A program made the position numbers and the translations under genes. 64,000 nt of DNA from Chamaea fasciata (Eukaryota; Chordata; Aves; Passeriformes; Sylviidae): NCBI GenBank assembly GCA_029207755.1, contig JARCOQ010000002.1, forward strand, positions 10,307,156 to 10,371,155, given 5' to 3'. Below the pieces are notes generated by a model. The model saw only the letters and a program-made list of their open reading frames with translations. It searched no databases and was not told the DNA's origin. Shown in pieces: positions 1 to 15,310 of the stretch (position 1 is its first letter; each line of letters begins with the position of its first letter).

Positions 1-2123
1 TACAATGTAAGACAAATTATATGGTTCCGTTTGTTTTTAAAAGAATGTTGTGAAAAGTTTTTCTTTTCTTTTCTTTTTGTTTGGTTTTTTTTTTCAATTT
101 CTTTCCTTTTTCCTTTTCTGCTAAAAGCTCTGTGCTCACCTCTGTTTCACCACACTGGGAACAGCAAGCTCAGAATGCTCAGATCCCCATGGGCCACAAT
201 CCTGTTGGTATTAAGTACAGATCACTCTGGAACATGTCTAGCCAGGAGCAAGAGGAGCTGTGGTGAGGGGCAGGTGTCCATATGGATCTCTCTGGTTTTT
301 ATGCATATGCAGGGCACTTCCCTGCAGATTTTCCACCTGCTTCTTATCCTTCTCCCTTTAGATGGGAACTTACATTTGTCTTCCTCTGCTGGCCCTCTCC
401 CTAAGGTGTTACAGCAGAGGGAGGTGACTTGTCCACAAGTTATTAGAGCAGACACCACATATACTAGGAATTCCCAGTGCATAAATAATGTCCTTGCTAA
501 TTAATTTATTTTTGTTTGAGCCTCTCGTCCTGTCCTGTTACTGGCACTTGTGGTTATTAGAACAGAAAGCCCAAGTCCTTTCCCAGTCCTTTGTCAGATG
601 GCTGCCTCTTGTGTTAACTGGTGGGCTGCTCTGTGCACGATCCGTGGAATGAAAATTAGCTGCTCTGCAAAAAGGTAACAGTGGGGGAAGAACAGAAATT
701 ATGGAGTTTGAAACTCCACAAAAATTAAAATTTCTTTAAAAATATTGCTGTCATGGTAAACCTGGAGACTAACAAGGAAGTCATACAAAACACCAAATAA
801 AAGTGTCCCCTTGTCCTTGGCCAGCCCCTTCCCAGGCAGGCCTGAGCAGTCAGGAGACAAGAGCCTCACTGAGATGGGATATAGGAACAAGACACTAAGG
901 AATGGCAATATTTCTCTGACCACAATTATCACTGCTAGTGACTGTCACTGTGTGGATTTCCAGTAGCTACAAGGAATGCAGATAGATCCGGTCTGGCAGG
1001 TGTTCCAAGCACTGTAGCACAGTCTTGTCCAGGTGAAAAGAACAAAAATAAATGTTTATCAAAGAGTTCTGATTGCTAGGGAATTGTCCCCCCAGCTCCT
1101 AATGGAAAGTTACATTTTGCAGAACAATCTATAGATTCTATCTCACGGCTGTCACAGTGAAATTACCTTCAGAGGAGTGAGCCAGGAGTCTGCTAGGAGT
1201 CACAGAATGTGCAAATGTCCTGAATCCGAGTGCCTCAGTGGTACAGCTATATCTTATCTTCATCAAAAAAAGGCGCAGTGAGGAAAGATTTCACATCATT
1301 CTTTTAGATAACATGTAAAGCACATCAATTCTGGCCTGTAACATTCTTATTCTACCCAAAGATAATAATTTATTTCCCATGCATAAGCAGAGCTGTTATT
1401 TTCTTTTGTGCATCCTCAGAAGTATGCATTTTGTTCCCTGCTCAACAGAAACTCTGAGTGAAAGCAAATATATAAACTACCTCTACCTCTGTAAAGTACC
1501 TATGCAGAGTGCCTGACCTACAGTTCAGAAGCCTGAGAAAAAAATGCTCTTTGTTTTATACTTGTGGTTTGTTTGTTTGTTTTTCTGAACAGTGTCTATG
1601 CTGAGAGCTATGGAAATAATCAACAAACAGAAGAGACAAGCAACAATAGCCACCACAGGGAAGTTCAGAAAAATAACTGATGAAGAAGTTTAGCAAACAG
1701 CCTGAAAAATTACAGGGAAGATGGTGAGTGTTTTTTTCCTTTTTATTTTCTGTGAGTGATAAACAGAATGATGCAAAAATATGTGACTGGGGAGTTTTGT
1801 TTTCCCAGGGGCTGGACATGTGCAAAGAAGCAAAAATGGCTTAAAATAAGGGTGAAAATGTCTAGTGGAAAGAATTTTGTAACAGTGAAAACTCTTAGGG
1901 AAATAAAAAAACCTCTAGCTGTTGAATATAAAAATGCACACAAACTAAAATTCCATACAAAGCCCTGAAGAATGTGTATCCAGAAACCACAAGTGTTGGC
2001 TTTAAATTTTGAATCTAAAAGCAGAAGATTTTTTTTTCCACTTATCCAGCAATAGATGGATTAAAGTGGCATTCACTGTATCACATACTCTAAAAGACAT
2101 GCCCAAATAGGAAAGATAAAGAT

Positions 2124-2132
2124 CATATATAC

Positions 2133-2213
<81 letters not shown>

Positions 2214-2219
2214 ATGTAT
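2124..2219 (+). repeat. (AT)n microsatellite
   Basis: About 95 bases of alternating AT with short ACAT and GTGT interruptions. Confidence 0.95.
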
Positions 2220-2540
2220 GTTCCTGAAAAGTCCAGATCTGGAGAAGGACACTTTTATTTGCTAGTCAGATGTGAAAGAACAAAATTCCTCTCCTTGGTT
2301 TAAGACCAAAACTGCAATATTTAAAGTTGTTTTAGCAAGGCAATTTCTGAAGTTGCTGTACCTGAATGAAGAGCTGTCAGTACCAGGTTATTACTCAATT
2401 TTTTGCTGCTTTGGGCAAAATATTCAAAAGATAGACAAGTTCTGACAGGCAGTAATCCTGTTTTTATACCCCAAGTATTTAGATGCTTCAGGACATTTAT
2501 CACGGCTGCCAAAACTGGATTCACAATCTGTGAGTTCCAA

Positions 2541-2553
2541 AAAGAGAAAGAGA

Positions 2554-2585
<32 letters not shown>
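2541..2585 (+). repeat. (GA)n microsatellite
   Basis: About 45 bases of GA dinucleotides with one ACAG interruption. Confidence 0.95.
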
Positions 2586-4429
2586 TTTTGCCTGTTCTTG
2601 CTTTGGGAAAAAGGGGCAAATATTCTTATTCTTTCTTCCCTTCCTTTGCTTACATCTTTTTCATCTCCTTCTGGCTGGACTCAGCTCAGTGATAAACCAT
2701 CCACAGAAGCAGCCAGGGCTCCCTGTGGCTCTTTCCTAGTGAAGAAGCTGTGCTGAAGCCACACCTCCTGTAAAATGCACACAACAATTTTGTAGTCCAA
2801 AATGGAGCTTTCTTTGTCCAAGATTTTTAGTCCAAAATCCAAAAATGGAGCTTTCCTATCAGCCACCCACATCTCAGCCATTCCATGCTGGGAAATGACA
2901 GACAGGGCTGCGGAGTGACTGGAGGGGAGGAAGGGAGAGGAGACAGTGCTTTGTTTAATTATCCCACTTCAGCCTGATGGCTGCAGTGTTATCTTAAAAG
3001 TGATAAGATTTTGGAAACTAGATTTCTGGTAATTAGTGTTGAGAATGTTGTGATGCCAGCACCCAGCATCTTCCACTGTGGGTTTACTCGCTCTGGGATG
3101 AAACAGCCAGGCTCTCACATCCTCTGATCTCACACGTGCTGGGCTCAGGATCGAGGCACTCAGGGCAGGGAGCAAGGAGGGGACTCCGTGTCTGTCGGGG
3201 CTGGGGCAGCTCCATCTTCTCCTTCAGACGGCAGCCCACGCTGCCTGTGCTACACCAGAGAATTGCAGGCACTGCTGTCGCCGCATCCCGGTGCCAGGTG
3301 AAACTCTGCTGTCATTTGGCTGGGGCTGGAGCCCAGCACACACAATAGAAAGGAGCTTTAAGTGAGTAGTCAAGAGTGAAGGGAGCAAGAGTGTCAGATA
3401 TTGATGATGCAGCGTGCCCAGTCTGCAGCTGCACTGCAGGGGGAGACCAAAAGAAAGTATCGCAAAAGCAATAGGCATCACAGATTGCCTTTCACAGTGG
3501 GAGGTGAGCAGCACTCTTACCTGGACAAAAGATACATTTAGGTAATAATTCACAAAGAATCAGACTGTATGGACTCTCCTGAGGGACTCTGCATGTAACA
3601 CAGCCAATGGTAAAATGTCAGCAAAAGCTGCAACTGCCTCAGGCAAGCACACACTGTCTGAGACAGAGCAGAAAAAATCACTTGGACCCCCAAAATGACT
3701 GCTCACATGAGACCACAACCTTCTGATCACTCCCTAGGTTTGTACCCATTTCAGGGGCTGTTTTGGAGTATATCTTGGCACAGGCAAGGATATGCATCAA
3801 AACCAAGGAGTTTGCCAAAGAGAAATAGAGGAAACTTGCTGCCCACCAGCTGTGATGCTGGCCAGGAGCTTTGGGCAATAGCACATAAACACCTGGTTTC
3901 ATTTGCTGAGGGGTGCTGTGACACCAGGGTGAGCGGTGACACAAAGCTTTTCAGATGGCCCTGATCTGCTTTCAAAGCTCTGTAAACAGCTCTCAGCTGA
4001 AAATATCATGTAACTTTTTTTTTTTCCTCGTTGTTGCACACAGTTCATCCTCAGAGGAAGAAGAGCTCCTGTGCTCATCTGGGCTTGGGAACAGCAGCTC
4101 CCTTGAACACAGCAGGCATTCAACCTGAGGCTGAGCAGGTTCGGGCACTGAGCCACGAAGCTGTAAGTGTGCAGGCTTGCCTTGCATAAGGAGGGAATTA
4201 TGAGTTGTGATAGCTGCTAGTTGGAAATAAGAGAAAATGGATTAATAGAAATTCAATTTATGTTAAAAAAAAAAGGAGACCAACCTAGTTAATTTCATAA
4301 GGATTCATGAGTCAAAATGTAAGACCTTTAGTTAGGAAATAATTGCACACTTATGACCTGAGGCAACAGTCAGAACTTGCTGGAAAAAAAAATGGCACAT
4401 ATCATTAAATTTAATAATGCTTAATTATA

Positions 4430-4960
4430 GAATCATAAATATTTGAGATTGGAAAGGCCCAGCAAGTCACTTAAGTCCCCCTCCTTATCAATGCAAGACT
4501 GTTCCCTATTGCACATATGCTGGTATGTTTTCTGCAGACTATTAGAACTCATTATCAGGAGGATTTGCCTTATTCCTCAGTTTTCTATTTCTTAATTTCA
4601 CCCCTGATATATCTGCTTGTTTCCTGCTAAGTAATTCCTTTCCTTCCCTTCCCTAGAGTGTGTCAGTCAAATATTTGTAGATGGTTGGAATACCTCTCCT
4701 TAGTTATCACTTAGCCAAACCAGACATATTTATTTAGTTCTTTTAATCTTCCTCATAGACAAATCCCTCCAGTCTCTTAATTATTTTGTTGCTCTTTTCT
4801 GAACTTTTTCCAAACCTTTCTTGTAGTCATATTAAATGCAGTACTCTAGTTCCTGTCATCCAGAGCCACAGTAAAATCAGGGGTGCTGTTGCAACTCTGC
4901 TCCAAGGTGACGTGTCTTTGTGTCTGCCCCACTATAATTTTTTTTTTCCCCCCTGATCTA
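4430..4960 (-). mobile_element. Ancient CR1 LINE 3' tail
   Basis: Read on plus it begins AGAATCATAAATATTTGAGATTGG, the mirror of a CR1 3' end. It continues with decayed versions of typical CR1 3' UTR landmarks, such as GTTGCTCTTTTCTGAAC, CCAAACC and an altered 'cagtactc' segment. High divergence implies an old subfamily. The right edge is approximate. Confidence 0.7.
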
Positions 4961-7900
4961 TCATGCTGAACACCATGCAAGGCTGGAGAGAGGTCAAGAC
5001 AACCTCTGTTTTTAAAATTCTGCCCTGCAGCTATTCCTTATGGTGCTGTCAGCAGGGAAGACATTTCGTCTTCTAAAACCTTACTTCTGGTAGTTTTTCC
5101 ATCTAAAGATGTTGTAACTTGAGCCTTCTTCTGCTTTGGGCAATAACTTCACTTACACTTCTCTCTCTCTCTGTGCTTCTTTACTGTCCTCTGCCCCGTG
5201 TGTTTCAGAGGAGATCAGTCAGATAGGCAGGACAGAGCAAGAACAAAAAACCCAAAATGTAGCTTAGTGCACAAAAAGTTTTGTCTCCTGGGTTTATCAT
5301 CCCACAGATTAGTAACCCAGGATGAGGAAAAGGCTCTAGGGAGACACTATGATGAAAATCAAGAATGAAGACTGAAGTAAGGAGACAGAGTAGTACTACT
5401 CTGTACAGAAATAACTTAGAGGGCTAAGCTGACAGAGGAGGTGAAAACAGGAAAGACAGAGCATGTATTATCTCCCTGACCAGCACCCAGCAGCAGATTC
5501 TGTTCTTGAATAATTGGTGCTATGCTGATTGCATTGGAGGACTCTGTTTTGACTCTTCCTTTTCAGCTTAGGTATTTCCATTTACACTGAAACACTTCCT
5601 TCTTCCTCAGACCTTGGTTCCATGGAGCTGAAAGGTGGGCCTTCCATGCAGACTCTGACTTTGCTTTCCTGGCAGGTCCTCTGCCCTTGCCACAAGGTCC
5701 CCAAATAGTGACATCCATCTCTTTAGTGTGCACTTAACAGGGGGTGGTTTCTAACAGCACATTGCAGAAAATTTAGGGGCTTTAGGATAACCTGGTTGAT
5801 TCTCAGGCTTAGAAGGAGACTAGTCAGCATCCATTCTCTTGAGAGCTTACCTGGTTAAACGAAACTAAATATTAAATGAAAAATATTAAATGGTAAGTAA
5901 ATATTGCCCAAGAAGCACTAGATTAAAATAATAATCAGTTGTATCAGTGTTCAAGCCAAGGGATTTTGTAGTGTTTGCTTTATCCTTATCTTTTACACTT
6001 TTCATTTTGTCTTGTAAAATCATGGCAATTGGCAGAGCTGTGCAGGAATGCAAAAAGTAAATGTAAAAATCTGCAGATGTAAAGGTATATATGTAAATAT
6101 TCCAACAAAGGAATGAGTGTCTGCATAAAAGACGCCATATTTCTTCTTCTTTTCTGGAAGTTCTCATCTGGTTTACTTTGTTGTGATTTTTGTTTCCTTG
6201 AAAATAATGAAATTGTTGAGTCTCATACTTTTTAAACAGCCATTCATATGACAGTTGCCATGATATTTGTTAGAATTAACAGGAAATACCTTTTTTAAAA
6301 TTATTTTTCATGTAGCTGCCCATGATATCATATATCTGATAAATCATTATCAGAGTAACTCTCTGAAATCATTCCATGGGAAGAAACTGACCCTTGAGAG
6401 AAACTTATTTCAAACAACAGACAACAAACATGAACAAGGAACGTTTCCATCTTTAATACAATAGTCTTCAACCCAGCCATCAACTTTTTATGCATCCAGT
6501 TCTACACAAAAGAGTGCCTGTGTGCATGTTCAGATGAATAACGAGTGCCTGAAGCTGACAGGGTCCATGGAAGCCATCACCTGCCTGTGGAAATCATGGT
6601 GCCATGTGAATAATCAGCCTTTAAACAAGGGCTCCTGAACAGTTCTCCTCACCGAAACATTTTACAGTTGCAGATGAAGAAGCAGTAGCCATACTGCCAC
6701 AGAGGCAAGGAGAGCAGGGTGCTGTGAGACCAAGCTTTCCCAGCATGGGCTTGGCTCTGGTTGTCCACAATCCCAGCAGGATTTCTCTCCTGTTCTTTCT
6801 GGGTGCTACAGAAACCTAAATGAAGTTGAAAACTGAAGTCCTGAGGCAAATTCAAATGATGGATCCTGAAAGCTTTTGCCGTTCTCTGACTTATCTAATA
6901 TGTCAGGCAGTCAGCATGACACAGAAAGAAGGGTGTTTATGCAGCATTTTTCCCAGCTCACATCATTTTCTCAGCCTATGTCTAAAACACTCTGACACTT
7001 TAAGTTGTTTCTTTTCCCCTTAAAAAGGTTTTGAGAAATTTTTGGGAAAAAAAAAGAAAGTATGCAAAACATGCAGAGACTAAACTCCAGACTCCAAACC
7101 TTCGTATTTTTGTTCTTCGAAGGCTATCGGCTCTTAGATTATGTAAACTGACATAGTACATTTCGTTTCATTTTCTTCTGAGTGTATGCATCAACTTACC
7201 CAGAAAGTATTGATTGCAGTGGGCTGAAGCTGTCTGCAAGTGCTGGCAGATTTTAGAAGAGATTTTATTTGCAATTCTGCCTCAAAAGCAAGGTGTTGCT
7301 GTTGCTTATAGTAGAAAGTACAAGGTGTTGAAGACATGCAGGTGTCTGTGGGAGAGGGGCTTGCACTCCAATGCCCAAGTTTGTGTCTTTATGCACAGTA
7401 TTTGTGAAAACATGAGGAAATCATCGCACTTGAGTCATCCCTCTGGGGCAAAATTGCCTTCAAAGCTTTGTTTTCCCCCACTACATCTGCTGTACCGCTT
7501 GCTCTCTCTGCTTTCCACACATCTATATCTGCAAGGGATTTCCCAGGCAGAAGCATGTAGTTATGTGCCAAACCCTTGTTCTGTGCACAAAGAGAAAAAG
7601 ATAATGTTTCAGGGATGGATCACACACTGAGCTCACTTTTGGCAGATGCAGTGAAGATGGAAGGCTCAGCCTGGGCAAGCAGAGCTCCCTGGCACAGCCA
7701 CAGAGACCCTGAGCCCCTCAGTGCCTGCCTGGCCCAAGGGCACAACAGGGACCTGACACATCTGGGAGCACCAGCCTCCACACAGCTCACCATCTGACTT
7801 CTGGGCAAACCTGCAAAGTCTTTGCTAGGAGCTGGGCGAAACTTCCTCAGACAAAAGGTTGCTTCTAAGAGATCCCACAGCCACCACATGGATTATGATG

Positions 7901-10252
7901 CAAGAGTCACTGAAGGGATTGGACCCATCCTATCATTTCCTTGAGGAGAGGGCCAACAATGCTGCCTCCAACCCTTGCTTTAAGGTCACAGGAGGTGTAC
8001 ACACAGGTACATGTTTTTATCTTTGTACAGAACAGCCTGGCCGCCTGATCCAGGGCACCAGAGCAGTGGTCCCTGCTCCACTCTCCCCGAATCCCGTTTG
8101 AAATTCTTGTAGTCATTTACTATATTACGTCATTATATTTCGGTCAGCTGTCCCTGGTGGCCTCCTCATCCCGCAGCTGTGAGAGGCAGGAGCACAGAGC
8201 ACTCCACGGATGTTCCTGCATCCAGCAGCCGATGCCGGGGAGATGCTGATTCCCCGGGGCGGGTACCGGGATGGGCGCTGCTGGTCCCCCGCTCCCCGCC
8301 CGCTGAGGGATGCTCACGCCGCAGCTCCCAAACGGCTCCCTAATGTTTCAAACAGGCTTTTAAGCGCCGCAATTATTTCCTACCTGCATTCAGGACAGGT
8401 CAGACTTTTCCCTACTGAGATAAACACGCTCTCGCCTGACTTCCAAAAGGCGCTGAGCTTTTCCGAAGTTTCGTAGCGCTGCCGGGGATCGTGTTAGAGG
8501 CGGAATGGCCGCGGCTGCAAATGGATTTTCCCCGTTCTAGCAGTGGTTTTGTTGCCTTGTGGCTCCTCGGAGCGGCGGGCGCCGGCAGTGCCGCCTGGCC
8601 GGGGCGGGAGCGCTCGGCTGACCCACATTTCGGAGCGCAGCGCCAAAAAAGGGACAGCGCCCATTAGTCCTGATGACTGGATTAGCAAACCGCTCACGCA
8701 GAGAAGTGTCTGTGGGTTTTGCTGTGTCTCTGTGGTGTGATTCTGTGCTTTACGTCTTGCTCTTTCTCTGTGTGGAGCATAGGGTTTAATTTTATTTTCT
8801 GCATCTTAATTTGTCATCCCCGCGCCTCATTTCTTAAAAAAGGATTTCTCAGTACCAGAGTGGTCTAGGTGATTAATGAAACTCACATACTCTTTAATAA
8901 ACGTGTAATTCGGAGTTTACTAGCACCACGTTGCAGCAGTTTCTTGTGCCCCTGTTTCAGGGAGTCAGTGTTTGTTCCATGACAGACTGCATCAGTCACT
9001 CTCTGAGATTTTGTAGCCCATCTGCCCTGCACGGGAGATCCCTGGAGATGTCATTACTGAGGTGATGAGACATTCTGGTTTAAGTGCTCATGGTCTCTGC
9101 AGAGCACAGGGCTGGGAATTAAGCATGCATCTTATGAACAGTCATGCAGAACAGCATCAATAAATGACTATTCTCCTCCTTAATGTTTACTTTTAGATTC
9201 AGGGAGACTAGAAAAAACTACTGCTGGGCCAGAACTCCTGGTTTTTAATTCCTGCTCAGGCCTGGATTGGTACTGCTGAATTCCATTGTACCTATGGGAA
9301 ATGGACACAATACTTGCACTTATCATCGAGCTGTTCTGCTGACCAGGTACTGCACAGGAAGTTCTTGGAGGGTAGAAGTGCTATGAGAAAAGAAAGGTTT
9401 GTGGTTGTAATGGAGCAGTGCTTCAGTAATGATTCTTGGCTAAGGTGAGACTGCCAGCCCTGTCCAGTGAAACCCTGGGTACTTTGCCTATTGACTCAGA
9501 TGGAGGATTATCCGATTTTTCATGTTATTTCTTCCACTGCAAATACATCTGTTTTTTCTACCAACACGTGCAGCATGGCAAGTAAACATGTCTCTGTGTG
9601 CTCTGCAGCAGGTTCTACAGTTTGTGTTTTCTTTTTGTTTGGATCACACGTTAAAACACAGAGGAGTAATCTGACAGCAAGGTAAGCTTTGTGTTGAGGT
9701 TAGCACTAATATATAGCAAGAACTCCTTGTGCTTAAAACACAGCTGTGGTAGCTGAATTATTGTCCCTGTGCAGTTTTCACAGTTATTACTTGGTAGGTT
9801 GCCTCTTCAGTGTCAAATTAGAAGTCATTCGGCCAGAACCATTGCAGTGGTGCCTCTTGAGGTTTGTAGGTCCACATACTCGAGGTATATTACATATTTT
9901 TCTGAACAGTTGTGCTTTCACAGGGGTCTGTATTAGAACAGCATGAAATCTGCTGCTGTTTACACGCGTTTTATCTAAACCTCACTGGTGGGTTCACTTT
10001 GTGCAGTGTCAGCAGCACTGAGAGTCAAACTCTGCTTCAGACAAACTTGAAACTTAAAAGAAAACTTGGACTCAGCTGCCTGATTCTCTTCCAGTCTCTT
10101 TCTCCTTTCCATTCTTTTCTTCAAGGATAAATTTGCTTTTAGCTTTCTGATACTGTGTGAACGCCAAGCAGCTTTTTTTCCTACTTTTCAAGAGCGATTT
10201 AATTTTGCAGTGTACAGAACGCAGGATGGGAAACAAGTATAGATTTAATTCA

Positions 10253-10287
10253 CTTTTTTTTTTTTTCTTTCTTTTTTTTTTTTTTTT
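10253..10287 (+). repeat. Poly-T tract
   Basis: T run interrupted twice by C. No attached element was recognised. Confidence 0.9.
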
Positions 10288-13200
10288 ACATATTTCTGGA
10301 CATGGAGGATGAATTTTCTGTGTTCAAGTGTTTGTTAAAATGCTGGCTGTGGAGACCATAAAAAAGTGGAAAGAATAGAAGGGTTGATGAAAACATTCAA
10401 GGAACCAGCTACCTTATTCAGGTGAAGAGGAATTTCAGTGAAGAAATGCTTTATACTGGGCATAAAGTTAGAAAGTCTTTTTCTGTCCCTTAGTAATTAA
10501 TAATTGAACTGGTTGGTGAAGCAGAGAAGTGTTGTGGTCCTCATTTCACTGTTAAGGAATCTTCAGCTGCAAAAAATGAAGGCATATATTAGAGAGATAT
10601 CTAACCATTTTAAATTTGTGTAGAAACATGATAAAAAGAGTTAGACACCAAATTAAATGTGGAATTAAGCAAAATACTGATGATTTTTCTTTTCTTCAGG
10701 TGTTTCTTCTTTTATTAATTTTATTTGGTCTCACCCACTTTTTTAAAAAAATATTTTTTAATAAATAATACAAGCACTGTCATGTCCTTTACACTTGACT
10801 GAAAACCAGACTTAATTTCCATGTAGAGCTTTTGCCTGAAAATTGTCACTACAATGTCTTCTGGCAAATGAGAGAGAGATTTGAGTATGGTAAAAGACAA
10901 ATCTATGTGTGGATTAAAACAGAGAAGATTTCCAGTCTCCCCATAGGGTTCTTAATCTTAAACAGTAAAAGCCAGATGAGATTAAAAGGAATTATGTAAC
11001 AAATAGAGTTAATGCTTTTATATAATACAAAAGGAAGGGAACATTTTAGTAGTAGACAATTAGTTTTAGTTAAAATTATTAAAACTAAGCATTTTATATA
11101 TACGTATGTATGTTTTATGTTCTGCAGTGCATGTTAAGATGGAGTCTTCGGGGAGCCTCTTGAAGTTCAAGAATCAAAGTAAAAAAGTGGCTGAAAATCC
11201 AGCCTTGATCATGGCTATTAAAACAGATATCATGAACCTGAATTGGTCCTTGTACAGTTTAGTTCCTTTGTCTTTGTTTAAGAAGATGAACTGTCATAAA
11301 CTTGGGTTTGATGCTTTCTTATCTTTTCTGGAGAAGAGATGATAACATTTCCTTCTACTTCAGCTTGTATTTGCAAAGAATTATGGATAAGTGGGTTCAA
11401 AGTGACCAAGATCCACTAAAATATCTCCATTATATGTTAGGTGTAATTTTTTAAAATGTGAAATCATGACAGATTGTAACAATCTGGAGAGAATCCTTAT
11501 AACCCCTTTTCCATGAAAAGGAGAGGCATAAATGTGGCAGTTGCTTTATTTGTCTGATACGAGAGTTTATAAAAGCAGCATCTCCTCTAATTTCTTTCTC
11601 TATACGACCACAGTCATACACATGGAGGTACACACATCACATCTTTCTTCAAAAGGCTTTTCTTCAGTCCTTCCCAACGTTTCCCTTGCATATATTTCAA
11701 TGAATTTGTTTAATTTTGCTGCCAGGAAGTAATATTACCTCTGGATTATAAACAGATCTCTACGGAGTAGGGATGGAGTTGTGATGGATAAAACTGATTA
11801 ATATTGAATGAGACTTTTGGGACAATCCTTTCAGAGTTTCTCTTTGGGTACACCCACACACCAGTGCATCAAACAGAAAGAAGAAGGTCCATGGACCACC
11901 AACCATTCTGCTGTTGGAGCTTGAAAAGCTGGGCAGGGAAAGTCTGGAGTTTCCTCAAACCCCAGTGCAGATTCAGCAGGGATTACAGGAGACTGGGGAC
12001 TCTTTGGCATGCCCTCAGTGGGAGCTTGTGGCTGCAGCTACACCTCTGAAACCTGCCCAGAGACATTTTCATACATAACATATGATGTGCTGGCCCAAAT
12101 CTTGGAAGTTTTACCAAGCATCTGCTCAGGCTTCCCAATAGGGAAGTTGTGCTTACACGGGAAGGTGCTGGGCAGAGTCTGCTGTGAGATTAATGAGGGT
12201 AAGTGGAGGTTTAACAGAAATGACAAAAAGAAGTATCAAATGAAATCTTCTCCAGGCCTCTTCTGTCTGCAGAGTGTAGCTCAAACCCCTCAGCCACATA
12301 AGAAACAAAAATAAATTCTTTCTAGGTCATTTTATTGTTGAAGATTAACTTGAGATCAGAGACTCATATCATGCTGTGCCAGTGCCTCTGTATTTTGCAA
12401 TATAGTTATTGGTACAGATTTTTGAGGACTAAATTGTCAAAATAGCTCAGTAGTTGTGTGAAATCTAATAATTTTGTACAGATTACAGTACCTCTGTGTT
12501 TGAAATGGATTTTTAAATTCCAGTTGCTGAGACTGCATCTTTAGTTGTTCTCTGTTTGTAGATATTGTGAATGTCTTTGGATCATGCCAGAGCAATAATG
12601 ACTTTGAGCATAGAAATGGACTTGCAGCTGGATTCCCAGGAGAGCTTCCCACACAGGGTAATAGCTCACATATTGAAATGTGCTCACCAAAGAGGTGTTA
12701 GGGAAGCAGTAAAGAGAACCTAGATTTGCCTGCAAAATGGGGATTAGAAACAAGAGCAGATGAATCTATTTCTATTTAAAATGAATCTAATTTCTCATAG
12801 AAGTTCTGGTAAAAATCAAACCCCATTATTTTCATCAGTAATTATAGGCCAGGATCTGCAACCACTGCTGAAGGTACCCATTACCTTGTTCCCAGTGCAA
12901 TTCCATTTATTAGAGTATGTGCCAAAGAAACATGGACAATTCTTCTTCCCAGGCTAAGCTGCTGCTTAACACAAGTGTCAGAAGTGTTGAGCCTTTATTG
13001 ATGAAGATTCTGAGTTCTTATAAACAGAAATAGCCAATATGCTGAAAGGCAGTAGATTTTATTTGCAAAAAGAACAGCGTGAAAGGATCTGTGCTGCAGT
13101 GATGTCTTGTTTTCTTTACTGTTGCTGTGGAGTTGAAAGCCCATCTGTCCTCCTTATTATGTTAAATTCATTCTGGAGCCACTTAACTGAAGTATCCTTA

Positions 13201-15275
13201 ACCTAGTGCTTCTGCAAACTAGTACATCCACATGGAAAATAGTTATTAAAATAAACATCTCATTATCAGCAGCCTAATGCAGTACCATTGTGAGTAATCA
13301 ATGAGGTCTCTGGCAATCATGGGAATTATACAATATAATTGAGTTATTTGTAATAAAATTGCTGCTGAAGAGTTGCTGACTTCCCCAGTTAAACATTTTT
13401 TTTCTTTTTTTGTACAGTCTGCTGATCTTGCTCTGAGTTTTCAACACATTATATTTTCTTTTTGTCCTGTCATAACTTTAGAATAGAAATCTATTAAGCC
13501 AAGCACAGGTTTATAAAAGATCATAAAGTCACATAACAGAATCACATTGTGTTCCTCAAGCTTTAAAAACATCACTTCAGGTAAGATTTTTATGCTATCT
13601 TCCAAAATGAAATAGAGGCTGAAAAGATACAGTATGAAACCTTTTATGTGTTGTTTCCACCTCCTGATGACCATTTATATTTTGCCCCTTCTGCTTTAGT
13701 CTCAGAGGCAGCCATGCAGTAAAATGGGTTTGAATCCCCTGCACACTCATTACAGAGAGCATGTAAGAGGCAGGGTAGTGCTGAAGCCTCAGCTCTGAGT
13801 AAATAAATATAGGAATAAGAAGTCTTCAGCAGATACCATGAAGGCACAAAATGTCTTTGCTTTGCAAGCCTGTGCCCCCCTCCTCGTTTTTCCCTCCTCT
13901 TCCATTGGTCGTTACCACAGACAGAGCCTTGGTAGAAAGTAGCTACTCCACCCCTCAGATGTTTCCACCTTAGCTTAAAGTGGTGACGAGGGTGATGTAA
14001 AATAACCTTGCAGATTTTATCCAGAAATGAATGAAAGAACATTCATGTTCTTCAGTTTCAGGAGTGATATCTACACAGGTGGGTGTTGGTAATCATCTGG
14101 AAGTTCTAAAGTTATTAACCACATCCAACACTGAGTGTTGGCGCACTCCTGCCTGGAAAGGGAAGGGATATGCAGCTGTGATCTTGCCCCCTATACTGTC
14201 TGACAATGTAGAACATGAATGCACTGGATATCTTTACATTTATCACAAATATTTTCTTCTTTCCATCAGATGCTCTGGCAAATATTTGGACCCTCAGACC
14301 AAGATGGTCATTAAAATTCATAGTCCAGGTTTGCATCAGCACAACTCAGGTGTGAGACCATTTATATCAGAGATGTGTTTTTAGGAGAAAATAGGCTTGT
14401 CCCCTTTCCTGTGGGTACAAGATTTGCAGTGCTGTGCTCTGGTTCAAGATTGAGAGGTTAGAGGACACGTAAGACACCAGTGTGAAAATGAAAGGAATCA
14501 AATTCAGCGATCCTATTCTGTGCCAAGGAAAATATCCAGAGAGTAGCAGTTGAAGCTTGTGTGTTTATCAGGGAGATGAATTTGCAGGTGAGCTGACTCC
14601 AACCTGCACAGGAGTTGGGGAGCTTTTCTGTTGATTGACAGCAATAAGCTGAGGACACCTCAGAAGTCAGGTGGGGAAAAAACTTACTCTTCTCTGCAGG
14701 CTCAGCAGTCCTCCCAAATAGAGGACACCATGTGTTTGTGGGAGGAGGATGGGAGAGTTAAAACATGGTCATGACTGCTCTGAAACAAAAGTTAGACCTA
14801 GATTCCCCCAGGTCTCCACCCACCCTGGGAGTTTCACAAGGACAAATCACATCAAGGCTTGCAGGAGGTGCTGCCTTGCACCTTTTTTAATACACAGGAG
14901 TGATGATGGAGGAAGGGTCTTGCCAGCTTTTCCCCCCTCATTTGAAAAGCTGTACTGCTGTGTTTCATTTTATTTAATGCAAAAGTGGCAGAAGGAGGGA
15001 GGCAGAAGAAAAGCATCTATATCAGACACAACAGAAGGAAATATGGGAGGAGGGTGGGGAGGTGGGTTGGTGGTGTCTGGTTTATGGCCCTTCTGTGCCA
15101 TCTGAATGGTACAAAAGGCTAAAAAACAGCCTGAGCATCTGTGTTACTCTCTGCACCACTATGATAATGAAAATCCACAAATGCTTAGAGGAATAAATGA
15201 CGTTTCAAGTTTCCTGAGGTTATATAAAAGAAATATTTACTCTATCTGAAAAAGACTATGTAGAGAAGCATTGGA

Positions 15276-15278
<3 letters not shown>

Positions 15279-15307
<29 letters not shown>
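15279..15307 (+). repeat. Poly-A tract, 29 A
   Basis: An uninterrupted A run. The preceding sequence resembles no known retroposed gene, so a processed pseudogene is not supported. Confidence 0.95.

Positions 15308-15310
<3 letters not shown>

Larger units (their letters stand above)
1..4429. other. Gene-less stretch
   Basis: AT-rich sequence with a T-rich tract near 56-123 and the two microsatellites listed separately. An imperfect direct repeat of about 55 bp spacing lies at 2795-2855. Short open frames on both strands show no recognisable domain or splice framing. Confidence 0.6.

Noticed and set aside
15249..15307. Possible processed pseudogene ending in the A29 tract
   Set aside because: No coding similarity or polyadenylation signal upstream, and no flanking direct repeat.
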